Shown here: positions 1-11,400 of the stretch, in pieces
How the letters are laid out: each line of letters opens with the position of its first letter
How positions within the stretch are numbered: position 1 is the first letter of the stretch
Assembly (NCBI RefSeq): GCF_040115645.1
Contig: NC_089544.1
Span: forward strand, 1,984,001-2,048,000
DNA length: 64,000 nt
Direction: 5' to 3'
Source: Euwallacea fornicatus
Taxonomy: Eukaryota > Arthropoda > Insecta > Coleoptera > Curculionidae
Notes under the pieces: generated by a model
What the model saw: only the letters and a program-made list of their open reading frames with translations
Databases searched by the model: none
What the model was told of the DNA's origin: nothing
Program-made: the position numbers and the translations under genes

Positions 1-371
1 ACTAGTTTCAATACCCTGCGGATTGAGTATAAAGCGTCAAAGAGAAAAGTGCCATAAGGAAAATCTAAATATTTTCACATAAGAAATCTCTATTTAGCGA
101 ACAATACTAATACAACACACCCTGAATAAACACCGAAATTTGCCCACCCTGCTGATCATATAAAATTTAACACGCTCTGTGGCCACATAACTGCTCTTCC
201 TATTAGTAATCCAGTACCTGCTACTTACGCCCTTATACTGGTCATATTAACAATACTCTGGTTTAAACCAGCTCTATAATAAAGTCTATCAAATGACTCA
301 TTTTCAATTGTAGCGACTGCTCTCTAATCCCTTGAGGAATTCTTATGAAATAATAACGAACGTTGTTTTAG

Positions 372-713
372 GTATCAGCAATTTCCAAAAAATCAGCAAA
401 CGGTTTACGGCCAGTGGCAACAGGAAACTGGGGTTGCGGTTCATCTCGCAAAGGGGACGTCCAACTGAAGTTTGTTGTCCAATGGATGGCCGCCAGTGTT
501 GCAGGCCTTCCTTTCCTAATTTATTACGCTCATAAACACGAACAACTGGCCAAACTGGACACCGTCTGCAGGATACTCATTGACCGGAAATGGTCAGTAA
601 AGGACTTGGCGGAGGCTACATTAAGATACTCGAATCGGGTGCTCAGGGGGGAGGAGCTAAGCGGTACTTTGTTTGAGGAGTTAATTGGAGTAGAAAAAAG
701 CATTGAAATATGA
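372..713 (+). CDS. Parg: Poly(ADP-ribose) glycohydrolase-like, last exon (partial, possibly degenerate)
   Basis: PARG removes poly(ADP-ribose) chains from proteins. An acceptor (ttttag) precedes base 372, and the frame stays open to the TGA at 711-713. The exon contains PVATGNWGCG, the hallmark run of the PARG catalytic fold, followed by a D-x-x-L-K-like segment and QWMAASVAG, all typical of the PARG C-terminus. The loop that normally reads A/S-F-G-G-D here reads SSRKGD, one residue longer and without the FGG. The usual YFTFGD strand reads YYAHKH. The frame is otherwise open and the C-terminal helices (WSVKDLAEATLRYSNRVL) look plausible. The GGG...QEE catalytic exons are not in this window and would lie to the left. 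It may be a diverged paralogue or an early pseudogene. The family call is firm; function is doubtful. Confidence 0.72.
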   Translation, partial: VSAISKKSANGLRPVATGNWGCGSSRKGDVQLKFVVQWMAASVAGLPFLIYYAHKHEQLAKLDTVCRILIDRKWSVKDLAEATLRYSNRVLRGEELSGTLFEELIGVEKSIEI

Positions 714-2694
714 TGAAAATTGTTAGGAATCAATCAGTTCGTTTAGGGGAAACATTTTCATATCGCTTTCATTCAACTCGAAATTGTGTTTTTCTTGCAT
801 AACGAAAGACTCTTCTCCATGAAAGAAGGTCGATATTTCCAAACGTAATATTTTATGCCAGAATTTAAATACACAAACAGCCTTGTTAGCGATTAATTAC
901 GCATACATGAATGTACTAAAAATCATGATGGGCTGAGATGCAATTGCGAAGTGCATGATGAACCGTCTTCCATTTCACGTAATATAAGTATTTGTAAATG
1001 TAATAAAGTTACTTTTGTAAGCAAAGATAGCCACAGCATTATTCTTAATGGATTGTTTGTGACTGTAATAAAGGAATATTCATCTAAGTACAACAAAGAG
1101 ACTTATTAATATTCCCAATACCCGGTTTCCCTCGAAGAAGCATATAAATCTTTGGACCAATGAGCCCTTAGCGGGTGTAGTACTAAAATTGTCATGCGCG
1201 CGTCACTGAAGTATCTAAGACGTGAGTCAGAAGTACTTCTTAACTGCGGTGTTCTCTCCTCAATTAGATCTGATTAAATTGTAATCAACTTACCTAACTT
1301 ACTTTACTTATCCTTCAGAGAGTGACGCACGTCTAAGCACCAACAGCGTGAGCATCACAACTTTCACTTTCACTTTGGCCACAGTCACTACTAAGCACTA
1401 CTCTAAATAAGGGTCACATTAACACGCACTTTAACGCATTAAATGTCGTCTTTGAAACAAAAGAACACCCGAAAATCCCGATTAACGGTACCAGATTACT
1501 AACATCTTCTCCGTCGCCCCGCTGACACACGACTGAATCAACCAAGAAACGATGTCGGTGCGGAAGTTTATAAAAAAAATCTTAAATCGGCCCTTTACGA
1601 AGGTACGAGTCATAGACCGAACGATAACAGCGGTACAATGGATTTCAAACATGCAAAAAACCTCACAGCTGGTCGAAGCAAGGTAACGATATGCGAAACG
1701 GAATAATACAGGGTGCGCCCAATACGAAAATATAACAAAACTCTGAAAAATTATGTTTTAAAACTATAAAAACCGAATTGAAATAAAACCTCACATCTTC
1801 TTAGAGGGAAAATGACCCTGTACTTTGCCCCCGTATGCATATAATGGAAATTGGTACTTTTAAGTAATGTTGCAAGTGAGACACTCAGTAAGTGTGAGTT
1901 CCCAAAACGGGCATGTAACATCTTATATTAGAACATAAGCAAATTATGAATGTACTTATTAGTTATAATTAATAATCACAATAGAACCTATTAAATTAAA
2001 ACTTTAAAATGTGACATAAAAGTTGAATTTCACTACCAGTGTATTTCACTTCACAGCTAATGGATCCTCCATTGTGCGTGAGAGAACTTCAAAAATAATA
2101 CTTTCGGTGTATTAAATCAATTTAATGTCGACAGATATATGAATCAACGACGAATACAAAATAATTCGTACATACCAAATCAAAATGCTTGTTTTGCTCG
2201 TCCGATATTTCGCCTATTGCTAGAAATTTCAAAAATCAGCAAAATCGACCATCTGGAAGAACTCTGTTGTTTAGTTACGAATATTGAAAAATTGGCTCAA
2301 TTGCAGATGGGTCAACATTTGTACACCATCAGGGTACCAGACCGGAAATCAATTGAGCTGCAGTAAACTATAGAGTAACAGACGATCGTAAATTGGACAT
2401 TCAGAATGCACGAAGTCAGGCTAAGTGAAGGAGAAAATTTAAATGATATTATTTTAAAAATATAATTATATTGATTATTCGACAAAATAGCATAAAGATT
2501 AACCCGTTACGCTTCTAGTTGTTACCTTGTTGTTTTTTGAAGTTCTGACACGCGAAGTGGAAAACCCTTTATTTGTGATAACAAGATTTCTTTAAAGAAA
2601 ACAAATAATTGAACACAGGGATAATCAAAACGAAGTGTCGGCGTCTGATTCATAAGTAAGTATGTGTCTTATTGACAAACTCTCTCTGTTTCTT
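714..2694. other. Intergenic, 3' of PARG-like exon and of CSN6
   Basis: No gene recognised. AATAAA-type polyadenylation signals lie near 1001 and 1067, suitable for the PARG-like transcript. An isolated transposon-type terminus (ATACAGGGTGCGCCC) is at about 1707. The open frame at 2139-2366 has no recognisable motif or splice context. Confidence 0.5.
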
Positions 2695-4479
2695 CTAAAA
2701 GAATATGCCTCGCATCCTTCTACCTAGACCTTGTCTTTCATAGAGAATATTGAATTTGTTGACGAATTGATTTAGGTCATTGCAGCTTTTAGTCAAGGCT
2801 CCAAGGTAAGTCATTAGACCGACGTCATTACATTGCTGAAATAAAAAATAAAAATTATATTTATGTGGTCGCTATTTCATCGTGGCTCATAAAATCTAAA
2901 CTGAACAAAAGCCTCGCAGAGGGTGGGGAGATAAGTAATCGGTAATCAAGACCCTAATTTGAGTTTGAGTACTTACATTGTAAAAGTCTTGTCTAAATCG
3001 AGCGCTTTGGACAACTGGTAGTCTGTGGCACAAAGAATAGGCCTCTCTTAAAATTTCGTGGTTTCTAGGTAGTTGACCACTCTGAATAGCTTTCATATAT
3101 TCTAATACAAGGCGTACCTGAAAAAAACATCACGTCATAGGAAAAACGCGAAACAGCTTATTGCCACTTTCTTAAATTTTTGATAATAATGAAGTTTAGT
3201 TACCCTTGAATGGAGCATTTTAATTGCACTATGTTGAGCGGTTAAATGCTCAGCAACCAGCGAGCTTTCACCCGAATCAGTAGAAGACATTCTCGCTACA
3301 TGATCGACGCCAATTCTTTCAGCTTCTTCGGCCGCAAGAGTGTATGTTAATGGCACAAAAAGCATGGTTGCTTCTCCACTAACTAGATCAATCACCGATT
3401 CGTAGAGGGCAACTGGCAGATGCTGCAAACCATTAAGTGTTAATTACCTTATGTTCTTGTTTCTGGTGGAGTACCAGTCACTTCACCAAATTGTCACATT
3501 AAAACTTAATTCTTTCAGAAATAAATGACTATTTTTACTAAATGAACTGACTTACATCAATATTTTTATCATGTGGATTTAGTTTCATTACTATGGGTGA
3601 CTCATTAATTTCACATATTTGCTTATGGACTTTTATATCAGAATTATTAGGTGCATCACCAGTGGTATACCAACCAATAAAATCCATGTCACTGAATACT
3701 TGTTTAACTGCAAAGAAGACAGATGAAAAGCAATAATATAACAACATTGAGGACATTGTTTATGCACAGCTTTGAGATATTGTCAAATCCCCATTCAAGA
3801 AACTATTTTTACAATGTAAGCATATATTCATTTACTTACATTGTTCTTCTTTCATGTTGTAATAATCTCTATCAATTACAGTGTCTTCTCCAATTGTATT
3901 AACAACTAACTCAAATGAGTTCATAATCTCAATATTCCTTCCTTTTTGCTTGCCAATGAGGGCCCCAAATACTGAAAACAGATTTTACCATGATTTGGAG
4001 GATGTAAATCCTTGAAATTTTTTTTTCTTGCAGCATACGATCTTTAATGAGGAACTGCAGGTAGACTTTAATTACATGGCTTGAAAGTTAGATCTTAAGA
4101 CAATTAGTCAATAATAAGGACATGGTGTCAACTAAGTAAATCACAACCTAGTCTTTGGAGAGCAATGTTCTGCATTCCACAGAGAATGTGAAAACATATT
4201 TCGGCTAAATTGCTGTGAAAAAAATTACATACCTTGAGGGACTTGTCGCTCAGCTTGAGCTCTCACCCTAGTCCAATGTTCCGACACGTTCATAATAACG
4301 AGCGGGTGCAGGGAGCAAGTAACTGAGCCAGTAGTGCCTGGGGCCATAACATTTTTGCTTGCCTCACTGGTGTCCATAGTCTGTTTGGATGCATCCGCCA
4401 TTTCGTAATTTGTTGTAGATGAGACCCCGTCTGCAGATTCTATTTCCATTTTTTGCCTGGAATCAACCAAATCGCTCAT
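2695..4479 (-). CDS. CSN6: COP9 signalosome complex subunit 6
   Basis: CSN6 is a structural MPN-domain subunit of the COP9 signalosome, which removes NEDD8 from cullin-RING ubiquitin ligases. There are six coding exons: 4479-4233, 3971-3840, 3707-3556, 3422-3204, 3117-2977 and 2835-2695. They total 1032 nt, giving 343 aa. All introns are GT-AG and the phases join correctly. Signatures in order are SLHPLVIMNVSEHWTR and GALIGKQKGRNIEIMNSFEL (start of the MPN domain), EEQFKQVFSDMDFIGWYTTG, AEEAERIGVDHVARM, then the C-terminal helical part with HNEILREAY-like and QFVNKFNILYERQG segments ending RMRGIFF. As expected for CSN6, no JAMM zinc motif is visible, so this is a non-catalytic MPN- protein. 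The acidic N-terminal stretch (about 50 aa) is poorly conserved in the family. The ATG at 4479 is the only in-frame start before the conserved core. Confidence 0.97.
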
Positions 4480-5083
4480 ATAGTAACGTTTTAATTAATT
4501 AGAAATAATCGGCAAATAGCGAATAAAACTAGATAAGTATTGTATGAATATGATTTATTTTAATTGAAAGTTGAAGGGAGAAAATAAACAAATAACCTCA
4601 GTTTTGGTTCAACGCCTTGCAACAACGGGACGGCACTGAGATACGAAAGTGTAACTTGAACTGTCATAGAATCGATGTTTAACTGGTTGTCGATTGCATA
4701 TCGATATGCAGATTATCGTCGATCTGCTGCATTGCACAAAGGAAAAATGTTTGTCTTAAAATTTTCGAGCGGGTTACCATCGGATAAAGGAGACCAAGGG
4801 CCAAGAGAAGTAAGATAAAACTTCGTTCGAATGTCCTTTTATAAGCATTCGTTACGCGACGACTCTGTTTAGAATACGCCAGTGACGTCCGTACTATATT
4901 GGTGATATTTAAAGATACTTTTATTATTATGTTATAGTATAGTAAGAAATCCTATAGATTATGATACTTGTTAAATTTTGAAACATAGCAATAACTAAGT
5001 CCTGATTAATGATACCTTCAGCATTATACAGTCTATTAACAATATTTTTTGAGGGCCTCCAAGTTAAATCAGACTTATTATCT
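4480..5083. other. Intergenic: CSN6 promoter side and C9orf85-homologue 3' side
   Basis: AT-rich spacer of about 600 bases between two minus-strand genes. It should hold the CSN6 promoter (just above 4479) and the 3' UTR of the gene at 5084-5745. No TATA box or other gene was recognised. Confidence 0.5.
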
Positions 5084-5745
5084 TCACATTATATCTTCGG
5101 AATCATAATCATAATCATCCTCCGAATTATCCTCTTCTATTTTCAAGTCATTAAGTTTTTTCAAAATATCATCAGCTCTACTTCCTTTATCACCATCAAT
5201 TGGATCTGCTCTAGGTTTATTTAAGAAACGGATGAAAGTTCTACGTTTTCTCTCAGGTAGAGATTTGAGTAGCTGTTTCATTTCTTCGTCTAGTTGAAAC
5301 TGTTCTTGTTGGGTGGGTGGCGCGTGTATGATTTCCTTTGGCTGTCCACATTTTGAACATACTCCTTTAAAAAAACGTTAATTATTTCCACCATCATTTT
5401 AGCTTCATTTTATTGCTGGTCTATTTTCTAATATCAGGTCTAGAGAAAGATTAATGAGTACTCACCCAATTTCTGTCCACAGGGATTACACATAATATGA
5501 TAGGCCCTTTTAATTGTTTTATTGTCACATTTAACACATTTCTTAGGTTGTGTAAGTGGTTTATATTTTTTATATTTAATCTTCCATTCTATAATTTCTT
5601 TACATCTCTGGCACACATCACTCACATGAGTAGCATTTATGGCTTTTGTTTGCTGGCTAGTGTCATGGAGATTATTTTTAAATGCCGTTCTGTTTTTGTA
5701 TTTTTGAGGTCTGCTTCTAGATGTATTTCCTTTTTGTGTACTCAT
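5084..5745 (-). CDS. C9orf85 homologue (DUF2039 zinc-ribbon protein)
   Basis: This is a small conserved eukaryotic protein of unknown function. Two exons, 5745-5466 (280 nt) and 5364-5084 (281 nt), join in phase to give 561 nt and 186 aa; the donor is GTGAGT and the acceptor TTTAAAG. The N-terminus MSTQKGNTSRSRPQKY is the typical start of the family. Four CxxC-type pairs follow: VCQRCKE, KKCVKCD, IMCNPCG and, just after the splice junction, VCSKCGQ. They suggest two zinc ribbons. The C-terminus is acidic (EEDNSEDDYDYDSEDIM), as in human C9orf85. A basic KRRTFIRFL segment lies between the ribbons and the tail. The start codon lies in a short 5' region facing Mpv17. Confidence 0.93.
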
Positions 5746-6419
5746 TGTTTGATAGCTAATGCTGCAACAGAGATAGGTATGGGTACTGCAGGGTCTGGTG
5801 GCCAGAATACTTTAAATAATATTCTTTGTGCTTCATGAGTTAAACTAATGTAATTGCTCAACATGATTGAGCTATAAAGATATTGCTACCCATCTTTGGT
5901 GGTACACCTCCATTAAAAGTTGTTAGGGAATATCTGTTTTTTGGGAAAATAGCTATCTCATCCTCCTTGATTATTTATTGTCAGTTATACTCAACATCTA
6001 GTTGAGTGTGTAGTACTCTTGAAGAACCAATGCACAGTATTTTGATGGAAGAAGTCTATAGGAAATATTTAAGATTCTTTTATTTCACTGTGAACAGCCA
6101 TTATAGTTTTTGATAGTGTTTGGGACAGAGCCAGTTGAAGGCTTTATGAAACAATTTCCAGAACTTGTTTATATATATGGGGAGAGTTTGAATTATGGGT
6201 GATAATCATAATGACTATTTGATAGTTGAGTAGTTAACCTTCTGACCTTATAATTGTTATTTTGCGGTAAAGCAACGACAATCGTGCTGCCGTATTTGTG
6301 CAAGTGGAAGAGAGACAACAAATAAGGCATATGTGTGAGCTTAGATTGGAAACATGTGCTTGTGACATGATTTTTGAAGCCTAAAATATTTGAATTCTCA
6401 ATTAAAAAGTCTAAGAAAA
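5746..6419. promoter_or_regulatory. Head-to-head intergenic region between the C9orf85 homologue and Mpv17
   Basis: About 670 bases separate the two divergent start codons, so both promoters must lie here or be shared. The sequence is AT-rich and no TATA box could be assigned confidently. The plus-strand open frame at 5497-5838 is the antisense shadow of the C9orf85 first exon. Confidence 0.45.
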
Positions 6420-7347
6420 ATGTCGGTGCTACGAGTTTATCAAAAATTATTGAAAAACCATTTTATGGTGGTCCAGGCCGCTCAGACAGGGCTGCTAATG
6501 GGCACAGGAGATATAATCGCGCAAACAATAATTGAAGGAAGAACGCTTAAAACATATCAACCAAAGAGAAGTATAAAATTTACCTTATTAGGAACGATAT
6601 TCGTGGTAAGTTGAATATATCCAAATAGGATAGTTTTCAGGAGAAATATTGCTAAATGCGTATTGTGATTTCAAGTGATAATATACAACTTAGGTTAAGA
6701 TGCTCTTGATGATCTTAATCGCTGTCAATATCCAGCTAGGGACTTTCAAATTACAAATCTGTTCCATTGATGGATGGGGTTTAATGAATCGATAATGTAA
6801 TAACTTCTCCTGCATTTGATGTCGGATTTGATCATAAAATATTAATCTCGAGTAACAGAGCATAAAAGAGCTACACGTGTACGATTTTTTGCTGTATTTG
6901 ATATTTGGTAATCAATTGTATTGAGATGCGAATTCTTTTGTAATCTTGATAGAGATCATAGAACTTTTTTTACACTGCCTGTATATCAAAAATCATTTCC
7001 AGGGCCCCACATTGACCGTGTGGTACCGATTACTAGCTCGCAGATTCGGAAACGAAATGTCAACCTCGACGACCCTCAAGAAAGTATTATCTGATCAACT
7101 CCTGTTCGCTCCATCTTTCATAGCAGTATTCCTAACAACCGTGAATCTCGTTAACGGGGTATCCATAGCCCAAATTAAAAAAGATCTGCCAACCAATTAC
7201 CCAGATATCGTGGTGGCTAATTGGAAATTGTGGCCTGCAGTGCAATTGGTAAATTTTTACTTCGTTCCGTTGACCCATCAAGTGTTAGTAGTGCAGGGGG
7301 TCGCGTTGATTTGGAACACCTATTTGTCGTGGAAGACACACCAGTAA
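6420..7347 (+). CDS. Mpv17: Mpv17 mitochondrial inner-membrane protein
   Basis: Mpv17 is a four-helix inner mitochondrial membrane channel of the Mpv17/PMP22 family, needed for mitochondrial DNA maintenance in animals. Two exons, 6420-6605 and 7003-7347, join in phase 0 (GTG|GTAAGT ... TTTCCAG|GGC) to give 531 nt and 176 aa, the length of human MPV17. The chosen start (AAAATGTCG) gives MSVLRVYQKLLKNH; an in-frame ATG at 6390 would add ten residues and is less likely. Conserved blocks are GLLMGTGDIIAQ (first helix), GPTLTVWYRLL, the DQLLFAPSF block and the family signature NWKLWPAVQLVNFYFVP followed by IWNTYLSWK at the C-terminus. No disruption was seen. Confidence 0.95.
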
Positions 7348-8218
7348 GCCTATTAGTTAGTAGGGCGAAAAAAAGGAAGTTCCACACATAATTTTGTTAA
7401 TTTTAATTTAAGTACTTACAATTAATTTTAATTAGTTAAGAAATTATAATCAATTAAGAAAGTGTAATTAATTAATTAATTGTTGCTTGTAAATAGTTGC
7501 ATTCGTGGATATAGGGTGTTAAAAACAACTTTGCGTTTTGGGATCTCTTCGGTGTTTACTGTTTCCCACAAAACATCGCGAGAGTAAAAAATGGACTCTG
7601 ATGCAGTTTTGGTGTAGTTTCAGTAGCGTGCGGCGTCTTTCCCACCATGTGACTCACGCGCGATTACCCATTATTGGGAAGTTTTCAACAGCGACCACCC
7701 TTATCGGATTACCGTTTAGGAAACGCAAAGGCACGTGAATTAACCAGGTCCTTTGCCTAAACAAAACATCTGTTCATTGAACCGAAAAGCCTTTAATGAG
7801 AAATATTGCTTAATGTTTAGCATGTTTACAACCACAACATTGAACGAAATCTCTTTTAGATAATGTTTACGAGTTTATATCAGTTAAGGGCTGCAGCCTC
7901 TCAGCCCTCACTATATTTTTCCATTGTGGATATTGTAACAGAACCTGAGTAAATGAAACAATAGCTTATTTACCATCCACTACGTTCTTAGATTTAACAC
8001 TTTTTACAATAAATAGGTAATAGGTTTTATGATCCCTAAAAAATAACGTTTAATATACTGTGTATTCTTGCGCAGCTTAATAGGATTAAGACTTACATCC
8101 TCGGAAATAGGCCTTAATAATACGTTGTTACAACTAAAATACATCCAAATTAGCAAACCATAAATCAGTAAGAGGTATCGTTTTTTGGCGTAACTCCAAA
8201 CAGCCTGCGGTTCAAAAA
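7348..8218. other. Intergenic, Mpv17 3' side
   Basis: AT-rich DNA including a TTAATTAATTAATT run near 7468-7482. It holds the 3' regions of Mpv17 (+) and of the DH47-type mRNA (-). No further gene recognised. Confidence 0.5.
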
Positions 8219-8464
8219 TTATATGTTTCGATGGTGCGGCATTCTTTGCAAAAATCCCCGTTTCCCGAAGTTCAGCAAGAGTTGCCTGTTGCGGTTGGCC
8301 CCTTCTTTGGCCTTTTTTCGGGCAATTTCCAGGAGAAGTCGATTTCGGAGTACATCCAATGAGTTCACAATGGAGAGAGAACCACCGGCTTCATTGATTC
8401 GTGAAGATTGTCGCTTTCGTCGAAGGCCAAATTCTGGGTCGTTGCTGTCTTCGAGAGTTGGTTC
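8219..8464 (-). CDS. DH47-type diuretic hormone exon
   Basis: The acceptor (TTGCAG) ends at 8465 and the exon opens in frame with EPTLEDSND. After the basic site RRKR comes a 48-residue peptide (8410-8267) that begins QSSRINEAGG and contains SLSIVNSLDVLRNRLLLEIA, the conserved core of DH44/DH47. It ends RQLLLNF followed by GKR (8266-8258), a cleavage and amidation signal, so the predicted hormone is C-terminally amidated and may have an N-terminal pyroglutamate. An internal RKK site lies within the amphipathic helix and is also present in known family members. Twelve residues follow GKR before the stop. The opposite-strand frame at 8223-8474 is a shadow. Confidence 0.93.
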   Translation of the reverse strand, partial: EPTLEDSNDPEFGLRRKRQSSRINEAGGSLSIVNSLDVLRNRLLLEIARKKAKEGANRNRQLLLNFGKRGFLQRMPHHRNI

Positions 8465-11400
8465 CTGCAAGTAGTTACGATTAAGTACGTTTACACCGCA
8501 GAGATAGAATCAGACGTCCGGCGTCAGTCAGATGGCAACAAGAGTAGCTATTTGCGGTGCAAACACTTGGCGTTTAAACTAGAGGTTAAATCACCCTTTT
8601 CTTATTTTTGCGAGTAACCCAGCAGGGGTTTCAAATTCCGTGAAATATTCAACGATATTTTTCGTATAGAACATGTTTCGGAAAAGCTAATGTTTTTGCC
8701 AAAATGGTCGTACTAACTTAGCAGACCAAGAGTAAGATTAAAAGTTAATTGAAATACGGGACATTGCGTTTGCACACTTACCCTCAGTCGTGACGCCGAT
8801 ATTAATAATGCCAACGAATAGTGTCCGGGACCCTCTACCTGAATTTGTTTTTTGCAAGTGTCATTTACTTCACTATTTTTTAATATTTAATTCTTTTAAC
8901 ATCTTTCATTTTGACGTTCATTTGTTTCGACACTTATTTGTTTTGACACTTAATTATTTTGACACTTATTTTATTTGACACTCACTTACTTTTAATAAGT
9001 AAAATCTAAAAAAATCATATATGTAAAACTAATTAGAAAATGCTTTTTACGTCGAGCTAAAACTAGATATGCATGTCCTAACTAGTTACAGAACTAGCTA
9101 TTTTCATTTATTTAATTTTTAATCAATTTTCTCGAAAACGATTTAGTCTTTGTGAGCCGTATTAAATATGCCGAATCAATCTATTTCAATTTTATTTGGA
9201 AAATTCAGTTGCTGCAGAATATTATAAAGCCGAGTTTGTAACATTGTTAAAAATTGGAACGTCATTTATTGCATGCTTTAATTGTTAAGGCGAACAGTTT
9301 AAATGTGAAATGTGCAATTAAAAAGTTATCTATTTATTTCCATGAATTCGTTTGATTTTGGAGCGGAACCATATCATATTCCGACAATACGCGAAAGTAC
9401 AAACACAAACAAATAATAATTTAGCGGAAAAATAATAAATAGTCAGCGACTACACGCACGAAGGGACAAGAAATAGCGAAAATTATTACCTTTTTGATCA
9501 ATAATCAGTTTTTGAGTTACTGAGCCGCGCTCAAGTGGGAAGTCACTTGACATCTTTTCGGTTAAAAGTTTATAATTTAATTAATTAATTGAAAATGTCA
9601 GATCACGTTCGTTCTGTCTCTATTTCGATCATATTTATTCGTGTTTCACGCGAATAATTGGTCGATAAAACACAATTTACGTGGGTTCAGGTTGTTGGCA
9701 CCTGAGCCACGTGACATAGAGGGACCGCAATAATGTCACAAATTTCGGCACCTCCTTTGCTCCTTCTTTTCAGCTATACAGGATGTCTCCTAAATGATGA
9801 CATTAGGGTGATTCCTTTTCACATTTTATTAAAAGAAAGTCATAATAGACGTATGTCATATCTTGCTTCGTTTTCGTGATACAGGGCGTCAAAGTTTTGT
9901 TTTTTTTTTTCGGTTTTACATAAATATTTTCGGATGTAAGAACAATATCTCGATAAAATTCAGCATTGAGGAGTTTTCAGAGGCGAAAAATTCAAATATA
10001 ATATATCAGTTTTAGCGCAATGTGTAGGGGGCGCCACCTGCAGTAATGTTCTTGTGTTACATTTGCACTAACGTTTTTAGAACCCCGTGTTTGGACTTTG
10101 AATAGGTTACGTCTTATTTCCCAATCAATTCTAAACAAATAAGGTATACTTGATCGAAATCTCTTAGAGCAACGGTTCTCGAGTTATCGGGAATTCAAAA
10201 CTTCTTTGCACATCTCTTCATCAAAACATTAACTTATAATATTAACACACGTTTAATAAAACCCACTAGATATCGCGGTAAAACCGATATCATATTTGAA
10301 TTTTTCGTCTCGGAAAATTCCTAAATACTGAATTTCATCGAGATATCGTCCTTATGTCCGAAAATATTTATGAAAAACCGAAAAAAAACTTCGACACACT
10401 GTATCACGAAAACGAAGCGAGATAGGGCGTAGGGTGATTTTTTTCATAAAATATGACGAGGAATCATCCCTTGAAATTAATGCCACCATTTAGTAGACAC
10501 CCTGTGTACGTAGGAAAACACTTGATATATCATAACTATTCTTAATCAGGTGAGAAAAACACTCGAACTTCAGGTTTAATTTATTCATCCTTAATTATTT
10601 AATTCATATTTAATTTATTCTCCATGTTTCTTTTCGACTAAATAACAAAAATTCATATAAATACATTTTTATATCAACTACAAGCAAATCCATACATTTC
10701 ACTACAATAAATTATTACGCTCTGAAATACTGTAGGGCTATACTGGCTCGCTCTAACTAAACTTCTGAAAAGGAACTGACTAGAATTCCGACATCTAGAC
10801 ACACGATAGAATTAATTAATATTTAATAATACTTTTTAGTTATCACTGCGTTACAATTAACAATACAGGGTGTTTTTTTTTACGAGTCACGAGGGGATAT
10901 CTCGAGAACCGTTCGGCTGTTTCAAGTGAATTCTCGGAATCCTCATATGCCGCGAAGGAAGCAAATTTCTGACGTCTCAAATAAAATTTTTTGACGCACA
11001 GATCGTTAATGATTAAAACTGTCACATTAGCTATTGACGTGTGAATGCAGTGATTTTTTGTAGTGTTCCATAAACGACTACACGGCATCGATTGCTGTCA
11101 AAAAGTTATGTCATTCCGTTCCCTCCTCCATTTCATGGAGGTGTCGCCCTCCTGCGCCGGCCCTACGGAAACTGTGCGCATAAAATTTTAATTGAAACGC
11201 CAGAATTTTGTCCCCTTTGTAGCACATTAATATTTAAAAATTTCACTTCAAACAATCAACTTTCTCTCGAAATATCCCTTTGTAGCACTTAATAAGTTAA
11301 TTGGCTAATGATACATACATAAAAGCGTTTCGATAGAAATATTGCGTAGGCATCTAACACATTTTTAATTATATAGATTTTACACAATGCAGCTGTTTAG

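Noticed and set aside
2139..2366. 75-codon open frame (+)
   Set aside because: No recognisable motif, splice context or neighbouring exon; length expected by chance in AT-rich DNA.
5497..5838. 113-codon open frame (+)
   Set aside because: Antisense shadow of the C9orf85-homologue first exon.
8223..8474. 83-codon open frame (+)
   Set aside because: Antisense of the DH47-type exon, which has clear homology on the minus strand.
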